Assembly: GCA_015143295.1 (NCBI GenBank)
Contig: CM026568.1
Coordinates: 21,024,607-21,088,606 of the forward strand
Origin: Tetracentron sinense
Taxonomy: Eukaryota > Streptophyta > Magnoliopsida > Trochodendrales > Trochodendraceae
DNA length: 64,000 nucleotides
Direction: 5' to 3'
Part shown: one piece after another, positions 10,331-23,314 of the stretch
Layout of the letters: the number at the start of each line of letters is the position of its first letter
Numbering within the stretch: the first letter of the stretch is position 1
Position numbers and translations under genes: made by a program
Notes under the pieces: generated by a model
The model's input: only the letters and a program-made list of their open reading frames with translations
Databases searched by the model: none
Told to the model about the DNA's origin: nothing

Positions 10331-11917
10331 CCTCATGCAAAGCTTAAGACAGTGCATGCACTTGCACCTCAATAATAAAAGGGGTCTTGGTTCTCACTTA
10401 TGCAGGGGAGCAAAGAAGGCCAACAATAAGCACTTCCATTTACCACCATTTGCTATATTAATGGTGCTGATCAAGAGAGGTGCACCAAGCTTGGTGCACC
10501 ACAAGCAACAATGCTCACAATATGTCCTTGACCACATGTTACTATGCTATTGGAATCGGCAATACTCCATCAACAAAAGGGAATCTCTCACAACAGGTTC
10601 TCTCATTGCCTCACGGGGCGGTTTTCATCGGATCACATGGGAAAATCCTAATAATGAGGACCGGCCTTCGGGCTAGACCATGTATTGGACTAGCCTTCGG
10701 GCTAGACTACACATAATTGGACCCTCAATGAGGGACCAATGCAGTGGCCAGGCCCTTTTGGGTCCGACTGCGCAATGGGACTATCCTTCGGGACGGACTT
10801 TACATGGGCCTAGCCTTTGGGCCGGGCTTTGATATGGACATGTCTTGATCAAAAGGAGTAAGGCATCATTTTTACCCCATCAACTAAAGGGGCCCAAAGA
10901 AAAGGAGAGTGCATCCAACCGGGGGCACACCAAGCAGGGTGGCTTCACCACTCTACGACAGGTTTGCCCAAAAGGCAGACCTATGTTACTAGGCACCCTG
11001 AAAAGGGAGTCAAAAATAGTAGGCCCGATAACCGAAAGGCCAGACCCAACCTTCAGTAAAGCTCATATAGGGGACGCCGAAATGGCTAACCCTCGGGCCC
11101 ACTGATGAAGGCCCATAGTCCAAGTTGGCTATGGAAACTCCCCCTTTTTAATGTCCACAAAAGGGGGGGAGGTGCTCCCCAATTTTCTACGGGATATGTG
11201 GTTCACACTAAATGCAACCGACCTTACGGGTTGCACCAAATTCAACTGACCCTACGGGTCACTCCAAATTCAATCGACCCTGTGGGTCAACCCAAATGCA
11301 ACTGACCCTATGGGTCACTCCAGAAGCAACTGATCATATGGGTCGCTCCAGAAGCAACTGACCTTATGGGTCGCTCCAGAAGCAATTGACCCTATGGGTC
11401 ACCCCAAATGCAACTGACCTTACGATTTGCTCTAGAATCACAAACCTTATAGGTCGCTCTAGAAGCTCACAGAATGCACAGATATACGTGAAAAAACACA
11501 AGAACGAAGACAGAGAAAAAAGAAACTTTCGCTTCTTTTTGCAGGAACAACAACTACCAATAAGGAAGAAGAAGGATCTCCCACAAATGAAGAATACCAG
11601 GTGAACCCTCAATATGACTACCTCTCTTTCTTTTCTTTCTTTTGATGCTAAAAAACTTCTATGAGGTATCTTGTAACGCTTACATGAGATCTGGGCAACT
11701 TCATTGAATAAATACAAATACTTTATTCAATATTTTTATTCTTCTTCTTAATCAATGGTTCTTCTGCAAATAAGGAAGGTAATTAACAGTCTGAGTTTAC
11801 TCAGATCGGAAGGATAGTCCACCACCAAAATAATAAACTCCATACAACAATGGAGGTAATCTGACCACAAGGTTCAAGATGTCAATCATAAAAAGACGCT
11901 TAAAATTTACGTGTACA
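10331..11917 (+). mobile_element. LTR-derived segment ending in TGTACA
   Basis: The last 400 bases (about 11520-11917) match, with substitutions, blocks at 33960-34354 and 37315-37705. Shared words include GGTGAACCC, CTTCTATGAGGTATC, TTGAATAAATACAAATA, GGAAGGTAATTAACA and GATGTCAA, and all three stop at TGTACA, the expected LTR terminus. Upstream, 10650-10840 holds repeated CCTTCGGGCTAGAC-type words. No coding internal region follows, so it is a solo or truncated LTR. Confidence 0.55.
11215..11466. repeat. Nine tandem copies of a 28-bp unit
   Basis: The unit is about CAACTGACCCTATGGGTC followed by RCTCCARAAG. Nine consecutive units keep a 28-base period; the two outermost are most diverged. 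It lies inside the LTR-derived segment. Confidence 0.9.
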
Positions 11918-13671
11918 GCAGCAACGCATAGAGTGGTATGTTCGTAACAGGGGATCATTCTTTCATATCATAACATGAGTGCGACAAAGCATAGAGTGAA
12001 TGTTCGTAATGGGGGATCATTCTTTCATAGCATAATTCAAACTTGTTTATGTCCAATGCTTCATAACATGTTTGTATCCAATGCATGCATGCTTGTGAGA
12101 CAAGTGAACTCATGAGACTTAAATACTTATCATGTAAGTTCACATGTACTTGAATTTCGTGATTGGAATTCAAATAAGTGATACCTTAGATTCTAATCTT
12201 CCGTTAAGAAATTCTGCTAGGTTATATCTCCTTAATTAGAGAATTCCCAACGTGAAAGATTTTCCTCTAAGGTATGACCTACCCGAATACCGATCACTAT
12301 ACAAAGTAAATATGACATAATTTATCATGATAAACAACAATATCCATTTGACTTAGTCTCTTAATAATCAATAGCATCATACTAGCATTCATCATTCTTA
12401 AGCATTTCAACAAACACCTTGAGTGCGTTAATTATGGATACTTTACCCTTTCTCATTTTTAACATTCCACCACACCATAATTCATTCATACAACCCAAAT
12501 ATAATCCACATCCATACATTCATCCCATCCTCCATAGTGTTTCCCATTCTCCATACAATCCATCCATAGTATTAAATCACATTTCCATCTCTAATAAATT
12601 TAATTCATACTTAATTGGGAAAAACATATCAAATCTCTATTTCTTATCATTTCTATTATACTAATATTCACCAAATATCATAATAGGGTTGAATTAGGGA
12701 GTTTATCGACCTTTGGGATCCTTCTCTTGGATCCAAAACGCTTCCAAGAAGATTTGAGGTTGATATCCAAACTTTCCTTACAATTTCCAAGCTATCTCCT
12801 TCTTCTCCAAGAAATTTCTCCCTCAAAACCCCAGGTTTCCTCTTCTCCTTTTCCAAATTAGGTTTAGAAATGTTACAACCCTAAAACCCTTGAAATAGAA
12901 CCTCTATATATAGCTTAGGGGTTTAAGAACCCCAAATTCCAACCCTACTTAAAAAAAATTCTGTGCGCGATTGCGATCGATCGCACTCTAGTGCGATCGA
13001 TCGCAACTGATGTGATCTATCACAAAACAAACAGAGAGATTCTGTAAAGATTGACTGAGTGCGATCAATCGCACCTTACCTGCGATCAATCACAGCTAGC
13101 ACATTTCCTACTGTTCTTCAGCAGCAATAGCACCAACACCCTTTCTTCTTCAGCATCATCCCATCAGCATACTTATTTCACCTTAAAATATTTAAGTAAA
13201 TATTTTTAACTTTTCATTTTATTTACTTTAAGTTTTAAATTAAAATAAGAAAGTATCCCTCATTTTGATTCAATAAAAAATACTAGAAAATCCAAATCCT
13301 TATAAATCAAAATCTCATTTTCCAGTTTTAGGTTAAAAACTGAAAATCTCGATCGTCGTAAGATTTTCGATAGACGAGTTAACCACTTTATACATAATAA
13401 TAATAAAAAAATCTCATAAAATCACATACCTTTATTTAACCTATAAACATCCATTTCCGGGAAAAATCATCTCAAAATTCAGCAATTTATGTTTTTGCAA
13501 AAACCACACCCCTTCTAGAATTTCTGACATTCCTGCACTTAGTCATTTTAAATTTTTACTTAAGATCATTTAGGAACAAGGCATCACATATGTTAAAACT
13601 TATCTTTGACCACTTAAACCCTTATTAAACAAATTGAAGACATGAAAAAAAAATTTGGGTCACTACAATCT
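11918..13671 (-). mobile_element. Chromovirus-like LTR fragment
   Basis: The right edge GGGTCACTACA at 13671 gives a minus-strand start TGTAGTGACCC, parallel to TGTAATGACCC of the chromovirus LTR ending at 18339. Both carry GATCGATCGC words (here about 12966-13090, there about 18098-18110). The left edge abuts the LTR segment ending at 11917, suggesting truncation by nesting. No internal domain is attached. Confidence 0.45.
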
Positions 13672-16196
13672 CTCTCTCTCCATCTCTCTTTTAGGTGTTT
13701 TGATTTCTCTCTCTCTCTCTCTATCCATCTGTCTACCTATAAAAATGCCTTACGATTAGTCTCTCTCTCTCTCTCTCTCTCGTGAATGTTAGGGTTTTAA
13801 GTATTGAGAAAAATGGGAGGTGGCATCTCTCTCTCTCTCTTTGCAGTTTTTTTTTTTAAATTGGAATTTCAAATAAAGAGTGGTGTGACTACGGTCACAG
13901 TGAGGACATGAGCTCATTGGAGTTTCTGGTCTAAACACTTGCACTCCTCTCTTAGGCTTCCTTCCTTCCTTACTTTATAGTTTATTTTTGTTTCTCTCTC
14001 TCAGTCTCTCTGCTCAATTTTGTAATCTTTACTACAGTGTTTTTTTTTTTTAATTGGAATTTCAAAAGAGGTGTTGTTAAAGGGATCCTCTGCTTTCTTA
14101 AGAAAACAAGCAGAGGAAGAACAAAATGGCAAGATATAATTTCAGAGGAAGAACAATTTCCTTGATTGGTGATTTGATTGTTGCTCTTCTACAATTTCCC
14201 CAAAATTTTTTATTTTTATTTTTGGAATCTAAATTTTTTTCAAATGTAGGGCTAAATCAAAGGATTATTTCCCTTTGGGGAGGTGTGACTCACCATCAGT
14301 TGGCACACACTCTTGCTTTGAAGGCCATATGTCAGGGTAGATTTGTAATACGCATTATTAGTACTTTAGGGAGATCATGATAACATTCTATTACATTGTT
14401 TATGCAGGTTCAAGGTGGTGGGAAAGAGTTAACTTGTGCACCTTGTTTGGGTTTGAATCCAAGACTGATTTCTAAGGTCATACATTCTAGAAATTATCTA
14501 TTCTTATTTGTTTCCTAAGTTGATTGGAATTTAATGTTATACATGTTCTGTTGAAGTAATTGTTTGTGGTTATCATCTGTTATTAACATGTCGAATGTCT
14601 TAATTTCCTTTGGCACATGTGCATGCATTTGGTTATTATCACTAGGTTTCTAACAATGCTCAAGGAGAGGTTTATTAGAGCTGGAATTAGAAGCCGATGG
14701 TGTATTTGTTGATAGTTTATTCTCTAAAAATATTGATAAGTATCCTACTTTTTTTTTTTGCAATTAGGATTGGCCGGTTACAATCCTAATTTCGGATGGT
14801 TTCAAATAGCCCTTATACTATCTTGACATAAGTCTTTTCAGCTACCTATGGAATAGTTACAATATACATATGTATGTATTCATTGTTAAATAGAGGCATA
14901 TTTCTGTGGCTGTTCTAGGATTGAAACATTCTATGGTTTGTCTAAGATAAATACTAGGTATTACAGTAATTGGTCTTGTGGTAATTTATCCAAAAAAAAT
15001 TATGTTCGTGTGAAAACATCCTAATCTTATATTTACTAAGTATTGGGCATGTAAACTGGGTAAAGCTAACTTAGCCATGGATCTACTACTACTGTGATAG
15101 ATCAGAAAACATTTTAAATAAGCAATAGGGCATGTTTTAGATTGCACGACTTCTCGTTTAATTTGCAGGCTGGCGAATCGAATCATACCTGTTTCCATGT
15201 GCTCTATAGATTTGAAAATAATATTAATTTACAGTTTACTTCATTCTCTTGTCCTCTGACTCTGTTGTTTCATGTTTTTCTTTTTCATTGGTCCTTGTAG
15301 ATCTGTTAATTAGGGTTTTGTTTAGGGTTATCTTTAGTTGCTTCTTTTTATAGGGTTTGGTTGATTTCTGAATAAGGCAAGTTTGAAGTGTAACTGTTTA
15401 TGGCTATGATTTGTACTTTTTTTCTATGTTTTTGCAATGCTGAAACAACTTTCCAAACTCTAACAGACATGCAATTGGCACTTTAAAATAAGGTAGAGTT
15501 GGCACCCAAACATCTTTATATAACCAGTTTTGAGTCTTCAAATATGTAAAAATTGGAAGCCTCCAATTATCATCCTCGTCTCACCCTCACTATGCATGAG
15601 TCCCAACCATAACCTTTATATAACTGTTTGTGTTTTAATTAGGGCTACTTACTTTGTATTTTGTCAGTGATTAAGTGCCATTGGCACAAAGGAGTAAAGA
15701 TAAGAAAAAAAAACTATTGCCTTTTGCCTTAGTTGACTAGAAATAAAAGACCACAATCTTTTAAAACTTTGGTAAAGGTTTTCTTTTATGCTTTTGGTGA
15801 TATAAAATCCATTTGAGAGCACTTCAACTCTCTTACGTTTGCCCTTAATGCCTAAATTCTTGATTTCCGCCCTTTCGAGTGGGGGCATTCTCGTGACTTA
15901 CTATTAAATATTAGAAAAACAAAAGTATGAGAGAACTTTTCAACTTAAAGAAAAAACTTTATATTTCTCCACTCTTGAAATACAATTTAGGTGCACCAAA
16001 CACTTGAGATGAATTCACTCATTTCATTAATGGTTTGAGTCTAATTCTACATTAGCATCCTATATGGTAGCATGATCAAATGTGCATCGACCATGGCCTT
16101 TTTGTAAATCTGTTTTTTGAAAAGAAGCTACACAGATAATCCTAAATGCAAAGACTTATTTTGACAGAAAAAAAGATAGAGATGCTAATCCCATAT
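13672..16196. other. AT-rich DNA with CT microsatellites, no recognised gene
   Basis: (CT)n runs lie at 13670-13850 and 13995-14010. The remainder is AT-rich with scattered short frames, none with a recognisable domain. Parts of 14380-15300 have an intron-like T-rich texture, but I find no exon to anchor a gene model. Confidence 0.4.
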
Positions 16197-16238
16197 ATGA
16201 CTAATGAGGTTGGAACACAGTCCAACCTTATTAGTCAT
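16197..16238. repeat. Hairpin at the chromovirus LTR breakpoint
   Basis: ATGACTAATGAGGTTGGA and TCCAACCTTATTAGTCAT pair at 17 of 18 positions around a 6-base loop. LTR homology begins only a few bases to the right, at about 16245. Confidence 0.8.
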
Positions 16239-16244
16239 TATGTA

Positions 16245-18339
16245 TAAAGAATAACATCTTACATGCATTTCATCACTTCATTCATCAGCTTACATATCAA
16301 ATCAGAGTGCAGACAATAAACATGTATATTATGTGAATTTCTTTATTTTCTTTCTTTCTTTTCTTTCTTTTCATGCTTTTCATATTTCATACGTTATCAT
16401 CTCACCAATACCCATTCACATGCATTTGTAATAACTTAAAATACCGCTTTACCGTATAAGGAAATGGGTTACTATAATTTACGTTACCGAAATACGACCC
16501 TTCGTACATTATCCGGCACAGACGGCTTAGTACATTTTCTGGTACGACGGCTTACTTACTTTGGCATCTATCTCGCCCTTTCTGATGGTATCCGGTGGTG
16601 CACAACACAACATACATTATCGTTTTTGCATGTCTTTCTTTCTCACTTTTTTTACTTTACTTTTGGTTTCCCTTACATCTTATTATTGTCTTTAATTTTT
16701 TCTTCTTATTTTTGCATATTTTTCATTCGTGAGTGCACAATAATATAATTCTTGTTTAAATTGCACCTAAGACTAACTGTCAAGGGCCATAAGACATCTC
16801 ACCACAGTGTCCCATACCACTATGTTAACCAGGCTTAGGCAAGCCTAACTTTCATTAGAAGTTCGTTTACCCAATGGTATATCATGTATTAAGAACATAA
16901 AATAAACACATAAACTATCATATTTCTAATGATTTAACAATATAAAAAAAATCACTGTTGGTATTAAAAGTATTCCTAAATCATGATCTAATTTAAATGT
17001 CAAAATCTCCTGTTTGTTTAATCAAGATCAATTTCCTAATAATAATCCTATTTAATTGATAATAATTCTCTTAAATTTTTAAACATAAAATCAACTCAAA
17101 CATCATTAAATATCACAATTAAATCATCCATTCAAATCCATCTATCATCTCATTCTTCTCATAAATCTGCACACTTCAATAACTTTCTCAATCCCCATAT
17201 TGAATCATAAATAAATTATACATAGTTCTTCACATCCTACCTTAATGATTCAATAATAATAAAGCTACATCATCAATGGGTTCTTCACATCCTATTTTAA
17301 TAATCAATGAATAATAAAACGATATCATAAATAGGTTTTTCACATCCTATTTTAACCATCAAATAATAATAAAAATACATCATAAATAGGTTCTTCACAT
17401 CCTAATTTAACCATCAAAGAGTAATAAAATGATATCATAAATGGGTTCTTCACATCCTAATTTAACCATCAAAGAGTTATAAAACGATATCATAAATAGG
17501 TTATTCACATCCTATTTTAACTGTCAAATAATAATAAAACTACATCATAAATAGGTTCTTCACATCCTAATTTAACCATCAAAGAGTAATAAAACGATAT
17601 CATAAATGAGTTCTTCACATCCTAATTTAACCATCAAAGAGTCATGAAACGATATCATAAGTAGGTTATTCACATCCTATTTTAACCATCAAAGGGTAAT
17701 AAAACGATATCATCAAGTGGTTATTCACATCCTACTCATTCCTACCTTCTTACTTAAGTTTTCTCCTTTTAATTTATTCTCTTAGGTTAGTTATTCAAAA
17801 TATTGAATACTAGATCTATTATTTACCTCACTTGATCGTCTCCTTACGATCTATCGCTTGCGAATAGGGTTCTATCTTGATCTTCATGCCTCTTTTCTCC
17901 TTTATCTGACCAATCCTTTGGACTCCTTCAATTTCTCTCTTTTTGATCTCTCAAAAACTCTAAAGTTTTTCTCTTTTAGGTTTAGAAGGTCTTAGAAACC
18001 CTAACCCCTGAGTATAAAGGGGTTTTTATAACATTGGGAGCCCTAGGGAGTCAAACCCACGAAAAATCGCGCAGCTCACCACCAAACGGTGTTTTGGGTG
18101 ATCGATCGCCGGTGCTGGAATTTTTTTTTTTGTAAGTCATTTGCTACTTTTTGTTTTTCTTTTATTTAGTGCAATTTATCTCCATAAATTCACTAAATCG
18201 AGTGAATTAAATGTGTTTTGAAACTCAAGATTTTAATACATTAATCTCTCCTAAGATTTACGTATAATATTATGTATATTTATTTAGGCAATTAACTCAA
18301 ACCATTATGAAACTAGTGAATTAAATGCGGGTCATTACA
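16245..18339 (-). repeat. 3' LTR of the chromovirus, outer end truncated
   Basis: Collinear and highly similar to about 23797-25879. It ends GGGTCATTACA at 18339. About 480 bases present in the other LTR, including the TGTCACGCCCC terminus, are missing on the left. Confidence 0.9.
17226..17734. repeat. 55-bp tandem array in the 3' LTR (nine copies)
   Basis: Units begin TTCTTCACATCCTAATTTAA and end ATCATAAATRGG. Nine units run from 17226 to 17720, followed by a 14-base partial copy. Two subtypes alternate: CAAAGAGTAATAAAACGAT and CAAATAATAATAAAACTAC. Confidence 0.93.
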
Positions 18340-18352
18340 TTCTCCCCTCTTA
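18340..18352 (-). promoter_or_regulatory. Polypurine tract of the chromovirus
   Basis: The minus strand reads AAGAGGGGAGAA directly before the LTR start TGTAATGACC. This is the position and composition of the plus-strand primer of LTR retroelements. Confidence 0.8.
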
Positions 18353-18381
18353 AAAGAATTTCGTTCTCGAAATTATATACC

Positions 18382-21300
18382 TTAGTCAAACAGATGAGGA
18401 TACTTTTCTTGAACTTCATCATTTCTTTCCCATGTAGCTTCCTCATTGGAATGGTGTTGCCAACGTAGGAGGACAAAGCGGATGGTCTTCCTTCGCAAAA
18501 CATGTTCCTTTCGATCCAGAATTTGAACTGGTTGTTCAATCATTGTCAGATCTTCTCGAACTTCTAATGGTTCCAAATCAATGACATGAGATGGGTCCAG
18601 AATGTACTTCCTTAGCATGGAGACATGAAAAACATTATGGATCGTCGCCATATGAGGAGGTAAAGCAACTTGGTATACTACTTCACCTACTCTCCTGATG
18701 ATTTCAAATGGCCCAACATACCTTGGACTCAACTTGCCCCGCTTCCCAAATCTCATGATTCCTTTGGTAGGGGATATCTTGATAAAGACCTATTCCCCAA
18801 CTTGAAATTCTAGGTATCTTCTTCTGGTATCTGTATAACTTTTCTGCCTACTCTAAGTAGTTTTCAACCTTTCCCTGATCAGATTCACCTTGTTTGTAGT
18901 CTGTTCCACCAACTCTGAGCCTAGGAGTTTTCTTTCCCCCACTTCATCCCAACAAAGAGGAGATCTACAACTCCTACCATACAATGCTTCAAAAGGAGTC
19001 ATCTGAATACTAGTCTGGTAGCTATTATTATAAGCAAACTCGATTAATGGCAAATGTTCATCCCAACTACCCTGGAAATCTAGCATACATTACCGGAGCA
19101 TATCCTTAATGATCTGATTAACCCTCTCTATCTGACCATCTGTCTGTGGGTGAAATGTTGTGCTAAAATCTAGTCGAGACCCCATGGCTTGTTGGAAAGC
19201 TCTTCCAGAATCTCGATGTAAATTCGGTATCTCTATCAGAAACGATACTAACCGGTACTCCATACAATCGTACTAATTTCTTTATATATAGTTCTACCGG
19301 TTTGTTAGAGTTATAAGTGGTCCGATAGGGAAGAAAGTGAATCAACTTAGTTAACCAATCCATAATGACCCAAATTGCGTCAAAATTCTTAGATGTTCTT
19401 GGCAAACTCATAATAAAGTCCATGAATATATTTTCCCACTTCCACTCGGGAATGGGAAGAGACTATAGTAATCCAGTTGGTCTCTTATGCTCAGCCTTGC
19501 TGACAAACCAGACACTTGGACACATGTGTAGCCACATCTCTCTTCATATTCATCCACCAAAAATGTTTCTTGAGATTTTGATACAACTTTGTACTTTCCG
19601 GGTGAACTATATATTTAGATTTGTGTGCTTCATCCAAAATCTCATGCCCTAACTCTTCATTTGCTGGTATACAGAGTCTACCCTTGAAAGTTATAGCTCC
19701 ATTCCTATTCGTAGAGAAATCCTTTTGCCCAATTTCCAAGGATTTAGCTCGATAGGCTAAGAGTGCCTCATCTGACTCTTGCAACTCTTTGATTCTAGCC
19801 TGAATATATGGTCTAATTGAAAGGTTGGCCATTAACACTCTACCGTGGTAAACACTGAAGCTCGTTTCGTTGTTAGACATGTCTTCCAACAACTTCCATT
19901 CCTTGACCATCAAATATGCAATTAAACCGTAAGGTTTTCTATTAAGTGCATCAGCTACTACATTTGCCTTCCCCGGATGATACTGAATTGAGCAGTTATA
20001 ATCTTTCAAAAATTTTACCCAGCGGTGCTATCTCAAATTAAGCTCCTTTTGTTAAAACAAATATTTGAGGCTTTTATGATCCGTGAACACCTCAAATTGC
20101 TCACCATACAGGTAGTGCCTCAAGATCTTGAGGGCGAAAACAACTGCTGCCAGTTCCAAGTCGTGAGTAGGATAATTCATCTCGTGATCTTTCAACTGTC
20201 GGGAAGCATAGGCGATAACTTTCTCGTGTTGCATGAGAACACATCCTAAACCCACACTACGAATCCTCCACTACCCGTTGGGACTGTAAGGATGGATGCT
20301 GTGGTGAGGCGTTTTTTTAACTCCAAGAAACTTTCTTCACACTTCTCATTCCATGTGAACTTGGCATTCTTCTTAATCAATTGTGTGAGTGGTGTTGCTA
20401 AGCTCGAAAATCCCTCTACAAACCTTCTGTAATACCCAGCAAGGCCTAAGAAGCTTCTTATCTCTGTCACACTCTTCGGTCTCTTCTAATTTGATACAGC
20501 TTCGACCTTTGTAGGGTCAACTGAGATTCCATCCCTAGAAACCACATGGCCTAGAAATGTCACTTTCTCTAGCCAAAATTCACACATACTCAGTTTAGCA
20601 TACAACTTATGCTCTCTTAGAGTCTCAAATGTGATACGGAGGTGATGGTCATGATCCTCCTTAGTCTTGGAATATACCAGGATATCATCCACGAAGACTA
20701 TAACATAACTATCAAGGGCTGGCTTGAACACCCTGTTCATCAGATCCATAAATGTTGCAGGTGCATTTGTTAACCCGAAAGACATCACTAAGAATTTGTA
20801 ATGTCCATATCTTGTCCTGAATGCCGACTTAGGAATATCTTCTGCTCTAATTTTCAACTGATGATATCCTGACCTTAAGTCAATCTTGGAAAAGAATTTT
20901 GCTCCTTGCAATTGATCAAACAGGTCATCTATCCTTGGTAGAGGATATTTATTCTTTATGGTGACCTTGTTTAATTACCTATAATCGATGCACATTCTCA
21001 TCGATCCATCATTCTTCTTTACAAAAAGCAATGGAGCTCCCCATGGTGACACACTTGGTCTGATGAAACCATTGTGAAGCAATTCTTCGATCTGTTCTTT
21101 CAATTCTTTTAACTCAGTTGGAGCCATCTTATAAGGTGCTCTTGATATTGGTGTTGTTCCGGGGGCTAAGTCTATCATGAATTCCACTTTTCTATCTGGG
21201 GGTAGACCTGACAGTTCTTCTGGAAACACATCCATAAATTCACTAACATCTGGGATGTGCACCGACCCTGGTATTTCTGAATTAGCAATGCTCAAAGCCG

Positions 21301-21700
21301 CAAATCGAGTAAGGTCCTTTTTCCTTAATCCCCGAAAGTGGAAAGGAGTTCCATTAACTGGTTTGAAATCAACTCTCTTCTCAAAACAGTCGACACTTCT
21401 GTGGTAGGTTGAAAGCCAATCCATACCCAGAATCACATCCAAATCCTGGAAGTCAAGTACTATCAGATCTGCTGGTAACTCGTACTGTCCAATACGGATA
21501 ATACATGCTTTGTACACTTCACTAGTGATAACTGAGCTACCGAGGGGAGTGGCAATGGATAACTCACTATCTAGCCGACTCGACTCAGATGGAAAACCTT
21601 GGGAAAATCTAGGTGTGACGAAAGAGTGTGTTGATCCCGTATCAATCAATACGTGTGCTAGACAATCGTTTATCAATAGTGATCCCGAGTTCATAAACAT
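18382..21700 (-). pseudogene. Chromovirus pol: protease, RT, RNase H, integrase, chromodomain-like end
   Basis: Visible parts, 5' to 3': aspartic protease (LIDTGS, about 21635-21655); reverse transcriptase with FVDD near 20683-20694; RNase H with TDHKSL; integrase zinc region (H-x-H...CLVC, 19491-19600) and core segments with SDRD and FAYNN; and a C-terminal LLRW...EATWE segment near 18420-18490 resembling a chromodomain end. Lesions include in-frame stops at 20975, 20486, 20052, 20028 and near 19470, 19088 and 18853. Frameshifts lie near 19490 and 19200, and a deletion near 20256 removes the expected first RNase H aspartate. The stop at 20486 is TAG where relatives have a Trp codon, fitting decay by cytosine deamination. 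The product, if any, would be non-functional. Confidence 0.93.
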
Positions 21701-21869
21701 TAAGTGTTAATTTATTATGTCACAATCAAAATCACATAATGTACATATTTTCATAAAGTCATATATATACATATATAATATCATGTTTCTATAAGTACCA
21801 TGCCATACTATCAATTTGTAATATGTAACTATTTATCCTCAATTTAAATTATAAGTCATACGTACTTTG

Positions 21870-23133
21870 GACCACATCATCTGAGGCTAGAGCATCCTGC
21901 TCTGAGATGGCAAAGACTCTCCCCTGTGTGTTCTGGTGAGGGGGTTGAGGGACCTGCTGAGTCTTTGGTGCCAGAGGAGGCTTTGGCGGTGGCGCCTGTC
22001 TAGCTGGAGGCCTGTTTCCTTGCATCTGGGATTACTGAGTTGCCGGCTGTGACTTTTGAGGGCAATTCCTAATCCGATGTCCCAAATCACCACACTGAAA
22101 ACATCCGCCAATGAGAGTGCGGCATTCCCTAACCTTGTGCTTTTTTCCGCAATGAGCACAAGTCTCAAACACTACTGGAGGAGTAGGCTGGGCAGGACGA
22201 TTGACTGATGCTGTAGTCATAGTAGAGCGAGGGGCAGGTGTAGGCCTCTCAGTATTCTGCACTGGCCTTGTAACCGGGTATGGGGCAGGCCTAGCCCTCT
22301 TCTCTAGTAGAACTGGCCCACTGGTCTGGCCTCTAACCATCTTCCAGTCCCCTATGTTTCTGTCCCTCCTCTTAAAGAACTCCTCAGAATTCTTCTCTGC
22401 TATTTTTGCCTTGTTTACTAACTCCCCAAAAGTTCTTATTTGTAGTATAGAAACCTTGTCCCTGATGAATGGCCTTAGGCCCCTTTTAAACTTTCTGACC
22501 TTTATATTTTTATTTGAAATCAGTTGAAGTGCAAATCGAGACAGTTCAGCAAACTTTGGTTCATATTCCACCACTGTCATCTCTTCCTGTTCCAAGGTGA
22601 GGAATTCCACTTATTTATGTTCCTTGACAAAGGCTAGAAAATACTGTTTGTAAAATAAATCAAGGAATTCTGCCCATGTCCATGGCTGTCCAGTCCTTGT
22701 GATGTCTCTTTGTCTTACCATAACTCTACACCAGTGCTCGGCTTCTCCCTCTATAACAAATATAGCCCAATCAATCCTCTGTTCTTCAGTACACCGGAGC
22801 ACCCTAAAAATTTTCTCCAATTGCATGATCCATGCTTCAGCTGCCATTGGATCAGTGGTACCATAAAATGTTGGGGGTCTCAGCCTCCTAAAAGCTTCAA
22901 TTCCTGCAGTAGGATGTGCAAGAGGAGGAGGTGGTGGTGGCATATTCACTTTCACATGTTCAGGTGCAGCTACAACAGGTTGCCTGGCTGCAAGGAGTGC
23001 CATTGTTTGGGCAATGGAACCCAAAACCTGTGTCAATTCGGGCTGGTCATAACCCCTCTAGGCGTCCTCCTCCAATGTCCCTTCCGACATTTCCCCTAGT
23101 ATTATATCCACGTCCTCTGCCACCGCGTCTCAT
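21870..23133 (-). pseudogene. Chromovirus gag with zinc knuckles, interrupted
   Basis: An Arg/Gly-rich start (MRRGGRGRG) at 23133 is followed by a frameshift near 23045. Then come the capsid-like retrotransposon gag domain (RLRPPTFYGTTDPMAAEAW) and a zinc knuckle CFQCGDLGHRIRNC (C-x2-C-x4-H-x4-C, about 22060-22105). This is preceded by a variant CAHCGKKHKVREC. In-frame TAA codons lie at 22611 and 22032; the latter fits CAA to TAA. A Pro-rich linker ends near 21870, then a very AT-rich gap of about 150 bases precedes protease. Confidence 0.9.
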
Positions 23134-23298
23134 TATAACAGTCTTGAGAACAAATGGTAACCAAAGTTTAGTCTTGTAACTAGCTTTAAATCTATGACTA
23201 AAATTCATATAAACAAACAATGACTAGTCATAGCATCCAATGACTCCTCCTAGCTCATGGAATTTCTAAACTCATGCCCTAGCTGACCTAATGCCTTT

Positions 23299-23310
23299 AC
23301 TCTGATATCA
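23299..23310 (-). promoter_or_regulatory. Primer binding site, tRNA-iMet-like
   Basis: The minus strand reads TGATATCAGAGT, two mismatches from the usual TGGTATCAGAGC. It lies four bases inside the LTR end at 23315. Confidence 0.7.
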
Positions 23311-23314
23311 TCGC

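Noticed and set aside
21177-23179. Plus-strand ORFs within the chromovirus
   Set aside because: They lie antisense to gag and pol and have no independent motif.
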